A stretch of DNA of 60,219 nt from an uncultured Muribaculaceae bacterium (GTDB taxonomy: Bacteria; Bacteroidota; Bacteroidia; Bacteroidales; Muribaculaceae). Below, piece by piece: positions 25,204-34,208 of this stretch (its first letter is position 1; each line of letters begins with the position of its first letter). The notes beneath the pieces were generated by a model. The model was not told where the DNA came from, did no database searches, and was given only the letters and a program-made list of their open reading frames with translations. Position numbers and translations under genes: made by a program. The stretch is taken from NCBI GenBank assembly GCA_910578365.1, contig CAJTRC010000005.1, forward strand, positions 1 through 60,219. Reading direction: 5' to 3'.

Positions 25204-26508
25204 ATGAATACCGCCCCTCTCCAAGGTGTCAAAGTTGTAGACTTCACCGAAGTCCAGTCCGGACCATCATGTACTCAGATGCTTGCATGGCTGGGTGCAG
25301 AAGTTATCAAAATAGAGCGTCCCGGCGTAGGCGACGCCACACGAAAAGAACTGCAGTTCGACCCCGACGAACCATCGTATTATTTCCTGCAGTTGAACTC
25401 CGACAAGAAATCGCTGGCGCTCGATGCCAAGACTCCCGACGGCAAGGAAATACTTACCCGACTGATTAAGGAATGTGACATTTTTGTAGAAAACCTGCAC
25501 CCTGGTGCAATGGACAAGTTAGGCTTCTCGTGGGAGGCCGTACATGCACTGAATCCACGCTGTATCTACGGTACTATCAAAGGTTTTCCGCTGTCATCGA
25601 AGTATAAAAATCTGAAAGCTTACGAGCCGGTGGCCCAGGTAACTGCTTTAGGTGCCTCTACTACCGGATGGTTCTCGGGCGAATATAATATGCCCACCCA
25701 GTCGGGCGCGGCCCTTGGCGACTCCAATACCGGCATGCACCTGCTCATTGGTCTGCTGGCCGCCCTGTGCCGGCGTGAGAAAACCGGCGAAGGCTCATAT
25801 GTATATCAGTCGATGCACAATGCCTGCCTGAATCTATGCCGTATCAAGACTCGCGACCAGCTGACTCTCGACCGTATAGGATATCTGACACAGTTCCCGC
25901 AGTACCCCGACCAGAAATTCGGCGACTGTGTGCCCCGTGCCGGCAATATGGAGGGCAGCGGTGTTCTTGGCTGGACATATAAATGCAAGCCTGCCGGTGG
26001 ATATGATACCGCTGAAGACGGCAACAACTATGTATATATTATTCTGCAGCGCGGAGCCAAGGATTTCGAGGCCGCATGCAAGGCTTTGGGCTTTGAAGAT
26101 TGGCTCACCAACCCCGACTTCAATACAGCCGATGCCCGCGACCGGCACAAACAGGCCATATACGAGCGAATCGGGGCCTGGGCTGCCGACAAAACCAAGT
26201 TTGAGGTAGTAGAAATACTCGGCAAAGCCGGAGTGCCTGTGGGTCCGGTTCTCTCAACCAAGGAGGTAATGACAGACCAGACTCTATACGACGGCAATAC
26301 CCTGGTAAAAATTCAGCAAGGCGGCAAAATCGGCGAATTTGTAACAGTCGGCTGCCCCTTTACCATATCGAATTACCAGCCTGTATACGGCCCGTGCCCC
26401 GAACTCGGCGGCAACACCGAAGAAGTTCTTAAATCACTGGGATATACCGACGACCAAATCCGGCAATTTGCAACAAACGGTACCACCTCACCCCTGAAAA
26501 AAGCATAA
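25204..26508 (+). CDS. frc: Formyl-CoA:oxalate CoA-transferase (CaiB/BaiF family)
   Basis: This 434-residue class III CoA-transferase moves CoA to oxalate, giving oxalyl-CoA for the next enzyme. Family features are GVKVVDFTEVQSGP at the start, GAEVIKIERPGVGD, the PGAMDKLGFSWE segment, and the catalytic Asp in ALGDSNTGMHL near 177. The loop that in Oxalobacter Frc reads GGGGQ is here MEGSGV, so donor use may differ (formyl-, acetyl- or succinyl-CoA). It lies two bases from the oxalyl-CoA decarboxylase gene, which supports the oxalate role. Confidence 0.88.
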   Translation: MNTAPLQGVKVVDFTEVQSGPSCTQMLAWLGAEVIKIERPGVGDATRKELQFDPDEPSYYFLQLNSDKKSLALDAKTPDGKEILTRLIKECDIFVENLHPGAMDKLGFSWEAVHALNPRCIYGTIKGFPLSSKYKNLKAYEPVAQVTALGASTTGWFSGEYNMPTQSGAALGDSNTGMHLLIGLLAALCRREKTGEGSYVYQSMHNACLNLCRIKTRDQLTLDRIGYLTQFPQYPDQKFGDCVPRAGNMEGSGVLGWTYKCKPAGGYDTAEDGNNYVYIILQRGAKDFEAACKALGFEDWLTNPDFNTADARDRHKQAIYERIGAWAADKTKFEVVEILGKAGVPVGPVLSTKEVMTDQTLYDGNTLVKIQQGGKIGEFVTVGCPFTISNYQPVYGPCPELGGNTEEVLKSLGYTDDQIRQFATNGTTSPLKKA

Positions 26509-26510
26509 TT

Positions 26511-28262
26511 ATGACAACTCAGAATAATAACAACTCCGCACCTGCCCCGAAATTTCCGGGGCAGGTCACCGGCATGTATATACTTGCCGAGGCTCTGCGT
26601 CGGGTGGAACTCGATACTGTATATGGCCTCGTGGGCATACCTGTAACCGAAGCCGCCTACTCCATGCAGAAAGTAGGTGTGCGATATGTGGGTTTCCGCT
26701 TCGAACAGCAGGCCGGTATGGCCGCGGCTACCCATGGCTACCTCACCCGCAAACCGGGCGTCCTGCTCACGGTGTCATCGCTTGGATTTATGAACGGCCT
26801 TACCGCCACAGCCAACGCCACCGTGAACTGCTACCCCATGATACAGATTTCCGGGGCTACCGACCCATCTATGGTCGACATGAAAATGGGAACTTATGAG
26901 GAACTCGACCAGCTCAACACGGCTCGCCCGTTGGTAAAGTTGGCTCTGCGATGCACGCATGCCAAAGATATTCCGTCGGCGGTGGCCCGTGCCTATCGTG
27001 CAGCCGTCAGCGGAAGGCCCGGCGGCGTGTACATCGACATGACCACACCGGCACTGGCCGAGGTTATGGACGCCACAGAGGCCGAAAAATTGTTCTACGA
27101 CCCTGTGGACATTTATTCACCTGTAGCACCTAACACCGATGCCGTAAAGCGTGCCGCTGACATCATAGCCGCAGCCCGACGCCCGGCGATATTATTGGGA
27201 AAAGGCGCCGCATACGCAAGGCTTGAAGACCGGGTTAAAAAGCTCGTCGAAAACTATAATATACCATATCTGCCCATGTCGATGGCTAAAGGCCTGATGC
27301 CTGATGCAGGCCCGCTGAGCGCGTTGTCGTGCCGCTCTACCATTATGAAAGAGGCCGATGTGGTAATCGTGACCGGAGCCCGTCTGAACTGGATGTTATC
27401 GTTCGGCCGAGGCAAGTGGAATCCGGACGTAAAGTTCGTACAGCTCGATGTAGAGCCGCAGGAAATCGACGTCAATGTGCCAATAGCCGCCCCTGTGGTC
27501 GGCGATATGGCTCTTAGCCTCGACGCTCTGCTGGCTGAACTGAAAACCCGCAGCATGAACACCGACCCTCAGTGGATTACGATGCTGCAGAACGAAACAA
27601 AGGATAAAAAAGCCAAGTTTACAGCCAGGTTGAACGAAGCCGCAGGAGTCATGCCTATGAACCACTGGAGCGCTCTTTCGGCCATAAAACCTGTGCTTGA
27701 AGCTCATCCGGATGTGATTCTGGTGAACGAAGGTGCCAACACGCTCGACGACACACGCGATACCATTGACATGACGCTGCCTCGGCACCGTATCGACTGC
27801 GCCACCTGGGCAATAATGGGCATGGGCATGGGTTCGTGCGTTGGCGCCGCCATTGCCACAGGCAAGAAAGTAGTGGCAATCGAAGGCGATTCGGCCTTTG
27901 GATTCTCAGGCATGGATTTCGCTACCATATGCCGCTTCAGGCTGCCTGTAACCGTGGTGGTATTCAACAACGGAGGCATATATAACAACATTGGCGTGAA
28001 CCCGTCGACAGATCCGGCCATAGAACACGACCCTGCACCCACCACGCTCGACCTGCATGCCCGATACGACAAGATGGGCGAAATGTTCGGCGTTCCGGGC
28101 TACTATGTAACCACGCCCGATGAACTTGCCAAGACACTGCAACAGGCAATAGACTCGTGTGCCCCTGCCATAATTAATGTGCAACTTGCCGCCGATGCCG
28201 GAAAGGAAAGCGGCCATATAGGATATCTGAATCCTGCGCCGCTGATTAATTTCACCGTTTAA
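26511..28262 (+). CDS. oxc: Oxalyl-CoA decarboxylase
   Basis: This 583-residue thiamine-diphosphate enzyme splits oxalyl-CoA to formyl-CoA and CO2. RFEQQAG holds the cofactor-activating Glu, GTYEELDQ the Tyr-Glu pair of the substrate site, and GDSAFGFSGMDF starts the ThDP-Mg motif that ends in FNNGG. In Oxalobacter Oxc the C-terminal ESGR segment gives Ser553 and Arg555 to the substrate; here it is ESGH, a His in place of that Arg. The adjacent frc and carrier genes make oxalate the likely substrate. Confidence 0.93.
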   Translation: MTTQNNNNSAPAPKFPGQVTGMYILAEALRRVELDTVYGLVGIPVTEAAYSMQKVGVRYVGFRFEQQAGMAAATHGYLTRKPGVLLTVSSLGFMNGLTATANATVNCYPMIQISGATDPSMVDMKMGTYEELDQLNTARPLVKLALRCTHAKDIPSAVARAYRAAVSGRPGGVYIDMTTPALAEVMDATEAEKLFYDPVDIYSPVAPNTDAVKRAADIIAAARRPAILLGKGAAYARLEDRVKKLVENYNIPYLPMSMAKGLMPDAGPLSALSCRSTIMKEADVVIVTGARLNWMLSFGRGKWNPDVKFVQLDVEPQEIDVNVPIAAPVVGDMALSLDALLAELKTRSMNTDPQWITMLQNETKDKKAKFTARLNEAAGVMPMNHWSALSAIKPVLEAHPDVILVNEGANTLDDTRDTIDMTLPRHRIDCATWAIMGMGMGSCVGAAIATGKKVVAIEGDSAFGFSGMDFATICRFRLPVTVVVFNNGGIYNNIGVNPSTDPAIEHDPAPTTLDLHARYDKMGEMFGVPGYYVTTPDELAKTLQQAIDSCAPAIINVQLAADAGKESGHIGYLNPAPLINFTV

Positions 28263-28283
28263 CCGGCCCTAACACTTTCAGCT

Positions 28284-29252
28284 ATGAACATCTCTCATGT
28301 AATACTCTATGCCATTGTACCTATCATAGTGGTGATGCTTGCCGGATTCATATCGGGCAAGAAAGGTGTGTTCACGGGCGAGGACGCAAAAAAGTTCAAC
28401 AAGGTTGTGCTCGATTACGCATTGCCCGCCGCATTGTTTGTGTCGATTGTCCAGGCTACGCGCGAAGACCTGGTTAAGGACATCCGCCTCACTCTGGTTT
28501 CGACCGTAGGTATCATGGCCTGCTTTATGGCGGTTTACTTTGTATTCCGCATGTTTAAGAAGAATACAGGTGCCGATGCGGCAGTTAGCGCTCTGATTAG
28601 TGGCTCGCCCACAATCGGTTTTTTGGGTTTCGCCGTACTCGAGCCTATATTCGGCACCAGTCCGAGTGTGGCGCTGGTAGTAGCCATAGTAGGCATTGTG
28701 GTAAACGCCATCGGCATCCCTGTTGGGCTGTCGCTGATGAACGCCTCGCTCGAAAAGCAGATGCCCGGCAAGAAGCACGAAAGTGCCTGGAAGCCGGTGC
28801 TTCATGCACTTGAGCAGCCTGTGGCATGGGCGCCTATTCTGGCCGTTATATGGGTTGTAGTCGGCATACCGTGGCCCGACTACCTGAGTCCGTCGTTCAA
28901 CCTTATCGCCAAGGCAAACGCCTCTATGGCTGTATTCTCGGCAGGCATCACTCTGTCGGCCATCAAGTTTACAGTCAACTGGCAGTCAGTACTCGGCTCG
29001 ATAATGAAGATGGTCCTTATGCCGGCCGTGATACTTGTACTTGGTCTTCTCACGCACATGGATCCGCTGAACCTTAAAATGCTTGTAGTGGCGGCATCCC
29101 TGCCTCCGGCATTCTCAGGTATCATCATCGCCGACGAATACAACACCTATGTAGCCACCGGCACCTCGTCACTGACATTGTCGGTAATACTGTTCATTGG
29201 CTTCTGTCCGTTGTGGATATGGCTAACCGACATGGCATTGCAGGCTTTCTGA
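28284..29252 (+). CDS. AEC-family (YfdV-like) membrane transporter
   Basis: The 322 residues form about ten transmembrane helices of the auxin-efflux-carrier fold, with the two internal repeats starting near 5 and near 165 and conserved Pro/Gly breaks (SGSPTIGFLGFAVL; SLPPAFSGIIIADEY). The E. coli homologue YfdV sits in a frc-oxc cluster in the same way. It probably moves oxalate or formate across the inner membrane. It follows oxc by 21 bases and ends the cassette, before a terminator. Confidence 0.88.
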   Translation: MNISHVILYAIVPIIVVMLAGFISGKKGVFTGEDAKKFNKVVLDYALPAALFVSIVQATREDLVKDIRLTLVSTVGIMACFMAVYFVFRMFKKNTGADAAVSALISGSPTIGFLGFAVLEPIFGTSPSVALVVAIVGIVVNAIGIPVGLSLMNASLEKQMPGKKHESAWKPVLHALEQPVAWAPILAVIWVVVGIPWPDYLSPSFNLIAKANASMAVFSAGITLSAIKFTVNWQSVLGSIMKMVLMPAVILVLGLLTHMDPLNLKMLVVAASLPPAFSGIIIADEYNTYVATGTSSLTLSVILFIGFCPLWIWLTDMALQAF

Positions 29253-29270
29253 TAAACTGCAATAACTCTG

Positions 29271-29307
29271 AAGGCTGACAGCGCCCCAAAGGCGTTGCCG
29301 GCCTTTT
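29271..29307 (+). terminator. Terminator after the oxalate cassette
   Basis: An interrupted stem (AAGGC/GCCTT outer, CGCC/GGCG inner) with a short loop ends in TTTT, 19 bases after the transporter stop. Confidence 0.7.
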
Positions 29308-29408
29308 ATACGTACCGGAGGATTTGGAAGGTGCCTGAAATTTATAGTATTTTCACGCTGTCGGTTTGGAAGCTTGACGTTTTTTCTTTAATTTTGCGCT
29401 TAATTAGC

Positions 29409-29416
29409 TATATTTG
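29409..29416 (+). promoter_or_regulatory. -7 box for the DUF5106-mnmA operon
   Basis: TATATTTG matches TAnnTTTG and ends nine bases before the ATG at 29426, so the leader should be only about six bases. A second candidate, TAATTTTG, lies about 19 bases upstream. Confidence 0.6.
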
Positions 29417-29425
29417 CACAATCCG

Positions 29426-30334
29426 ATGAAGAAACTTATATACTCCATATTCACAGCCGTAGCTCTGATATTCAGCATCGGCACTAAGGCATCGGCACAG
29501 ACCGACAATACTCTCTTTACATATCCGCAGGCCCCCGATGAGCTTACAACACTCTATCAGCGCTGTAATTACCTGGTAGACCACTTCTGGGACCGCTGCA
29601 ACTACAGCACCGCCTTCCTGAACAAGAAAAAGCTCAACGATGCTTTCGGCCACTGGATTGGCTTTATGCCGTATGCCACGGCCGACACCGTACACATGGC
29701 CGTAGACCGTCTGATTGATAAAGTAAAAAAATCGGGCCCCAATACCCTCACACTTGCCCAAATGGCCGAAAGATGGCTGTGGGCCGACTCCGCAGAGATT
29801 CTCAGCGAAGAAATTTATCTGCCATTCGCCAAGGCCGCGGCAACGCATAAGAAAATATCCAATGCCGACCGTGCCCGCTTTGCATCGCATGTAAAACAGA
29901 TTGAAAACAGCTCGGTAGGCTCGCAACTGCCACCGTTGAAACTTACGGCCCCCGACGGTTCCAAATCGCTGCTGAGCGACTACGACGCCACTAATGTGGT
30001 GATATTCTTCAATGACCCCGACTGTACCGAATGCAATATGGCCCGTGTGCGCCTTAGCGCCGACTTCAATGCCAGACGGCTGATCGAGGCCGGTAAGCTT
30101 ACTATTATAAGCATATATCCCGGCGACCCCGGCGACACTCAATGGCTCGCAGCAGCGACCGAGTACCCTCAGAACTGGATTACCGTGGCAGCACCAGATG
30201 CCGACGAATATTTCGACCTCCGTACCACCCCGGCAATATATCTGGCCAACACCAAGGTGATAAAAGTGAAGAATCTGCCCGTCGACAACCTGATTAACGC
30301 TTTCGGCGTAATGGGCCGCAAACTGAACAACTGA
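29426..30334 (+). CDS. DUF5106 thioredoxin-like periplasmic protein
   Basis: The 302 residues start with a signal peptide (MKKLIYSIFTAVALIFSIGTKASAQ), chosen over an in-frame TTG upstream. Residues about 35-165 form the helical DUF5106 domain (LTTLYQRCNYLVDHFWDRC). A thioredoxin-like domain follows with FFNDPDCTECNMAR, so unlike the protein at 24558 it keeps a CxxC pair. Such Bacteroidales proteins are thought to act in periplasmic thiol exchange. It leads the operon with mnmA one base downstream. Confidence 0.85.
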   Translation: MKKLIYSIFTAVALIFSIGTKASAQTDNTLFTYPQAPDELTTLYQRCNYLVDHFWDRCNYSTAFLNKKKLNDAFGHWIGFMPYATADTVHMAVDRLIDKVKKSGPNTLTLAQMAERWLWADSAEILSEEIYLPFAKAAATHKKISNADRARFASHVKQIENSSVGSQLPPLKLTAPDGSKSLLSDYDATNVVIFFNDPDCTECNMARVRLSADFNARRLIEAGKLTIISIYPGDPGDTQWLAAATEYPQNWITVAAPDADEYFDLRTTPAIYLANTKVIKVKNLPVDNLINAFGVMGRKLNN

Positions 30335-30335
30335 C

Positions 30336-31451
30336 ATGAGAATAGCAGTATTGATTTCGGGCGGTGTGGACAGCGCTGTAGCGGTTTACCGCCTGCTGGA
30401 GCAGGGTCACGACCTGCATTTGTTCTACATCCGCATAGGCAACGACAACGGCGAAGGCGACTGCTCGGCAGAGGAAGACATAGAAATGTGCCGATTCATT
30501 GCGGCAAAATTCAAGCTGCCTCTCGATGTGGTATCGCTGCATCAGGAGTACTGGGACAATGTAATGGACTATGCCCTGCGTACTGTCAAGGCCGGTCTGA
30601 CTCCAAACCCGGATTTGATGTGCAACAAGATGATTAAGTTCGGCTACTTTGAGCAGCGCTGGGGCCACGAATTCGACCTGACCGCCACCGGACACTATGC
30701 CTCCACACGCGAAATCGACGGGAAAAAGTGGCTTGCCACTGCAGTAGACCCTGTAAAGGACCAGACCGACTTCCTGGCGCGTATAAGCTACGACCAGCTG
30801 AAACATCTGATTTTCCCAATAGGCGACATTCCCAAGGCCCGGGTTCGTGAGATTGCCATACAGACCGCCATGCCCAATGCCTACCGGAAGGACTCGCAGG
30901 GCATATGCTTCCTGGGCAAAATCAACTATAACGACTTCATACGCCGCCATCTGGGCGAACGTCCAGGCGCTATTGTCGACATCGACACAGGACGTAAACT
31001 CGGCACTCACCGCGGCTACTGGTTCCACACCATTGGCCAGCGCAAGGGCTTGGGCCTGAGCTGCGGCCCGTGGTATGTGGTAAAGAAAAACGTAAGCGAC
31101 AACGTTATATATGTATCTAACGGATACGACACCGAGCGCCAATATGGCCGGGTGCTACACCTCGAAGAGATGCACTTCATAACCGCCGACCCATGGGGTG
31201 ACAACTGCAGCCGCCGGAAGGTGAGCTTCAAAAACCGCCACATGCCTAACTTTCTGCAGGGCATGATTTCACGCCTGCCCGACGGCAGCTACCTGCTGGA
31301 ATCGGAACAGAAAGTACAGGGCATAGCCCCGGGGCAGTTCGCCGTTGTGTACGACCCTTCGGGCAGCATCTGCTACGGCAGCGGCATTATTACAGGGCGC
31401 AAGGTTGAAACCGTCATTACGAACCCCACAGAGCAACATGCCAATGGATGA
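30336..31451 (+). CDS. mnmA: tRNA 2-thiouridine(34) synthase MnmA
   Basis: This 371-residue enzyme adenylates U34 of Lys, Glu and Gln tRNAs and replaces its oxygen with sulfur. The PP-loop SGGVDSA is at 8-14, the first catalytic cysteine is C96 in PNPDLMCNKMIKF, and the second is C191 in SQGICFLGK. The C-terminal beta-barrel (FHTIGQRKGLGL onward) is present. Its last 14 bases overlap the start of the next gene. Confidence 0.95.
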   Translation: MRIAVLISGGVDSAVAVYRLLEQGHDLHLFYIRIGNDNGEGDCSAEEDIEMCRFIAAKFKLPLDVVSLHQEYWDNVMDYALRTVKAGLTPNPDLMCNKMIKFGYFEQRWGHEFDLTATGHYASTREIDGKKWLATAVDPVKDQTDFLARISYDQLKHLIFPIGDIPKARVREIAIQTAMPNAYRKDSQGICFLGKINYNDFIRRHLGERPGAIVDIDTGRKLGTHRGYWFHTIGQRKGLGLSCGPWYVVKKNVSDNVIYVSNGYDTERQYGRVLHLEEMHFITADPWGDNCSRRKVSFKNRHMPNFLQGMISRLPDGSYLLESEQKVQGIAPGQFAVVYDPSGSICYGSGIITGRKVETVITNPTEQHANG

Positions 31452-32118
31452 CCGTGTAAAATTATATGTGATGGGCATAAGCTACAGCCAGCTGCACAGC
31501 GGAGCTTTCGCACTGCTGCTGGCCCAGGAAGGCGGACCATACCGCATTCCGGTAGTAATCGGTGCCGCCGAGGCTCAATCGATTGCAATCAAAATCGAAG
31601 GCATAAATCCGCCACGACCTCTCACCCACGACCTCTTTGTGAGCTTCGCCCATGCCTTTGGCGTGAAGCTGAAAGAGGTGTTCATATACAAATTCGAGGA
31701 CGGGGTGTTCAGTTCCGAACTCACCTTCAGCGACGGCGAGCGTACAATAGTGCTCGACGCCCGTACCTCCGACGCCATTGCCATAGCCATACGAACCCAC
31801 ACGCCAATACTCACCACTGCCGCCATACTGCAGGAAACCGGTTTTATTATCGACGATGACGGCGCCCTGCGGCATCCCGAGGAGATTGACCCCGAATCGA
31901 TACTCGACGATGAATCCGACGGCGGTATGAACGAGGATACCGATGTTGAATTCAGTGTACGTGGAGCCGACTATATGGCCGAGCCCAAGCTCGAAAACTA
32001 CGCCATCGAAGAGCTTGAGCGTACCTTGGCTCAGCTGATTGAGGATGAAAACTACGAGGAAGCCGCACGCATAAGCGAGATTCTGAACCGCAAGAAAGCG
32101 CGCCGCGACAATAAATGA
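31438..32118 (+). CDS. DUF151 (bifunctional nuclease family) protein with C-terminal UVR motif
   Basis: The 226-residue protein has a DUF151 domain at about 5-130 (GGPYRIPVVIGAAEAQSIAI, RTSDAIAIAIRT). A bifunctional RNase/DNase activity was described for plant members; the bacterial role is unclear. An acidic linker (ESILDDESDGG) leads to a UvrB/UvrC-type UVR motif near the C-terminus (LERTLAQLIEDENYEEAARI), a protein-protein contact. The start is ATG 31438 or 31444, both inside the end of mnmA. Confidence 0.85.
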   Translation: MPMDDRVKLYVMGISYSQLHSGAFALLLAQEGGPYRIPVVIGAAEAQSIAIKIEGINPPRPLTHDLFVSFAHAFGVKLKEVFIYKFEDGVFSSELTFSDGERTIVLDARTSDAIAIAIRTHTPILTTAAILQETGFIIDDDGALRHPEEIDPESILDDESDGGMNEDTDVEFSVRGADYMAEPKLENYAIEELERTLAQLIEDENYEEAARISEILNRKKARRDNK

Positions 32119-32146
32119 CAACCAACCAATCTACATACCATAAACG

Positions 32147-33448
32147 ATGAAACTGATAAAAACTCGCCTCGCCGCCATGGGATTCCTGGAGTTCGCCGTG
32201 TGGGGCGCCTACCTTACCTCGCTGGGCTCATTTCTGGCCCGCAACGGACTCGCCGGCCAAATCGGCTGGTTCTATGCCATACAAGGCATAGTATCGATTT
32301 TTATGCCCGCCCTTGTAGGCATAGTGGCCGACCGCTGGATTCAGGCACAGAAAATGCTCAGCCTTTGCCACGTAATAGCAGGCTCGTTTATGATTGCCGC
32401 CGGCTGGTACGCTATGGATGCCGGCGCAGGTCTGGAATTTGCTCCGCTCTTTACACTCTACACCATATCGGTGGCCTTTTTTATGCCCACCATAGGACTG
32501 AGCAATTCGGTGGCTTACACCGCCCTGAACAAGGCCGGACTCGACACTGTAAAGAATTTCCCGCCCATCCGTACTTTAGGTACCGTGGGCTTTATCTGCG
32601 CCATGCTGTTCGTGAACTTCACCGGCTACCAGAATACATACCAGCAGCTGTTTACATCGGGCGCACTCAGCTTTGTGCTTGCAATCTACTGTCTGACCAT
32701 GCCTGCCTGCCCCATCAACAACAACGGCAGCGCCTCTATGGTTGATGCGCTCGGATTACGCGCCTTTACCCTGTTAAAAGACAAGCAGATGGCAATCTTC
32801 TTCATATTCAGCATGCTCTTAGGAGTATCGCTGCAGATTACCAACGGCTTCGCCAATCCGTTCATACAGAGCTTCGGCAGCGTGGCAACCTTTGCCGACG
32901 ACTGGGGTGTAAAGAACGCCAACGCTCTGATTTCGCTCTCTCAGATTTCTGAAACACTGTGTATTCTGCTCATACCGTTCTTCCTGCGGCGCTTCGGCAT
33001 CAAAGTGGTAATGCTTATGGCCATGTTCTCGTGGGTACTACGCTTCGGCTTCTTCGGCATAGGCAATACAGGCTCCGGAGTTGTGTTCCTGATTCTCTCG
33101 ATGATTGTTTATGGCGTGGCCTTTGACTTCTTCAATGTCAGCGGCTCGCTGTATGTCGACCAGAAGACCGACCGCTCCATACGCTCGTCGGCCCAAGGGC
33201 TGTTTATGGTCATGACCAACGGCATCGGCGCCACCGTGGGTACTCTATGCGCTCAGGGGGTAATCGACCGTTATGTATACAGCCAGCCCGAAGGTGAGGC
33301 CCAGATTGCCGGCTGGCACCACGCATGGATGCTCTTTGCCGCCTACGCCCTGGTTGTGGCCGTGCTGTTTATGATTATATTCCGCTACCGCCACGTCGAT
33401 CCGGACAAAACGGAAATAAACCGGGAAATGAACAAAATAGAAGTCTGA
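32147..33448 (+). CDS. MFS nucleoside transporter, NupG-like
   Basis: The 433 residues form about 12 transmembrane helices. The opening LAAMGFLEFAVWGAYLTSLGSFL and the PALVGIVADRWIQAQK loop are typical of the nucleoside:H+ symporter (NHS) family of the MFS, as are FFNVSGSLYVDQKTD and the SSAQGLFMVMTNGIG helix late in the protein. It probably imports nucleosides across the inner membrane. It lies 28 bases after the DUF151 gene. Assignment by family only. Confidence 0.85.
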   Translation: MKLIKTRLAAMGFLEFAVWGAYLTSLGSFLARNGLAGQIGWFYAIQGIVSIFMPALVGIVADRWIQAQKMLSLCHVIAGSFMIAAGWYAMDAGAGLEFAPLFTLYTISVAFFMPTIGLSNSVAYTALNKAGLDTVKNFPPIRTLGTVGFICAMLFVNFTGYQNTYQQLFTSGALSFVLAIYCLTMPACPINNNGSASMVDALGLRAFTLLKDKQMAIFFIFSMLLGVSLQITNGFANPFIQSFGSVATFADDWGVKNANALISLSQISETLCILLIPFFLRRFGIKVVMLMAMFSWVLRFGFFGIGNTGSGVVFLILSMIVYGVAFDFFNVSGSLYVDQKTDRSIRSSAQGLFMVMTNGIGATVGTLCAQGVIDRYVYSQPEGEAQIAGWHHAWMLFAAYALVVAVLFMIIFRYRHVDPDKTEINREMNKIEV

Positions 33449-33497
33449 AACATTTAAAATTCAATATCCAGTCTTTTATACCAGTATTTATATATAA

Positions 33498-34208
33498 GTG
33501 ATACGATTCTATGCCCCCGACATAAAGCAGTGCTGCGAATTACCTGAAAGCGATTCGCAGCACTGTGTGCGTGTGCTGCGTATGCGCGAAGGCCAGGAAA
33601 TAGAGGTTGTCGATGGCCGTGGCGGTCTGTTCCGCTGCCGCATCGCCCTGGCAAACCAGCATCATACTCTACTCGAAATAATAGAAGAACTCGAGCTGCC
33701 GAAAGTGTGGCGCCCCGACCTCACCGTGGCCATCGCCCCCACCAAACACAACGACCGCATGGAGTGGCTTGTGGAGAAACTGGTGGAGATAGGCGTTGAC
33801 CACATTGTGCCTTTGCGCTGCGAACGCTCCGAGCGCAAAGACATAAAGATCGACCGGCTTCAGAAAATAGCCATTTCGGCAATGAAACAGTCACTCAAGG
33901 CTATTTTGCCGGACATTCAGCCTACCACCCCCTATATGGATTTTATAGGCGGATGCCGCGACGGCGCCCGCTTCATTGCTTATTGCGACCTCTCGATTCC
34001 GCGCCTGCTGTTCAGCCGCGAACTGCCCGCCGCTACCGACACCACCATACTCATAGGCCCGGAGGGCGACTTCTCTCCCAAAGAAATCACAGCCGCCCTC
34101 GAGGCCGGCTTCCGTCCAATCAGTCTTGGCGACAACCGTCTGCGCACCGAAACAGCCGCACTGGTTGCCGCCGATACATTTCATATAATCAATCAGATTT
34201 CCCAATGA
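33498..34208 (+). CDS. rsmE: 16S rRNA (uracil-1498-N3)-methyltransferase
   Basis: This 236-residue SPOUT enzyme methylates U1498 of 16S rRNA. The N-terminal PUA-like region is followed by the SAM-binding knot: LIGPEGDFSPKE and LGDNRLRTETA. The start is GTG at 33498, since VIRFYAPDIK matches the family's usual beginning and there is no nearby ATG. It overlaps kdsA by four bases. Confidence 0.93.
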   Translation: MIRFYAPDIKQCCELPESDSQHCVRVLRMREGQEIEVVDGRGGLFRCRIALANQHHTLLEIIEELELPKVWRPDLTVAIAPTKHNDRMEWLVEKLVEIGVDHIVPLRCERSERKDIKIDRLQKIAISAMKQSLKAILPDIQPTTPYMDFIGGCRDGARFIAYCDLSIPRLLFSRELPAATDTTILIGPEGDFSPKEITAALEAGFRPISLGDNRLRTETAALVAADTFHIINQISQ

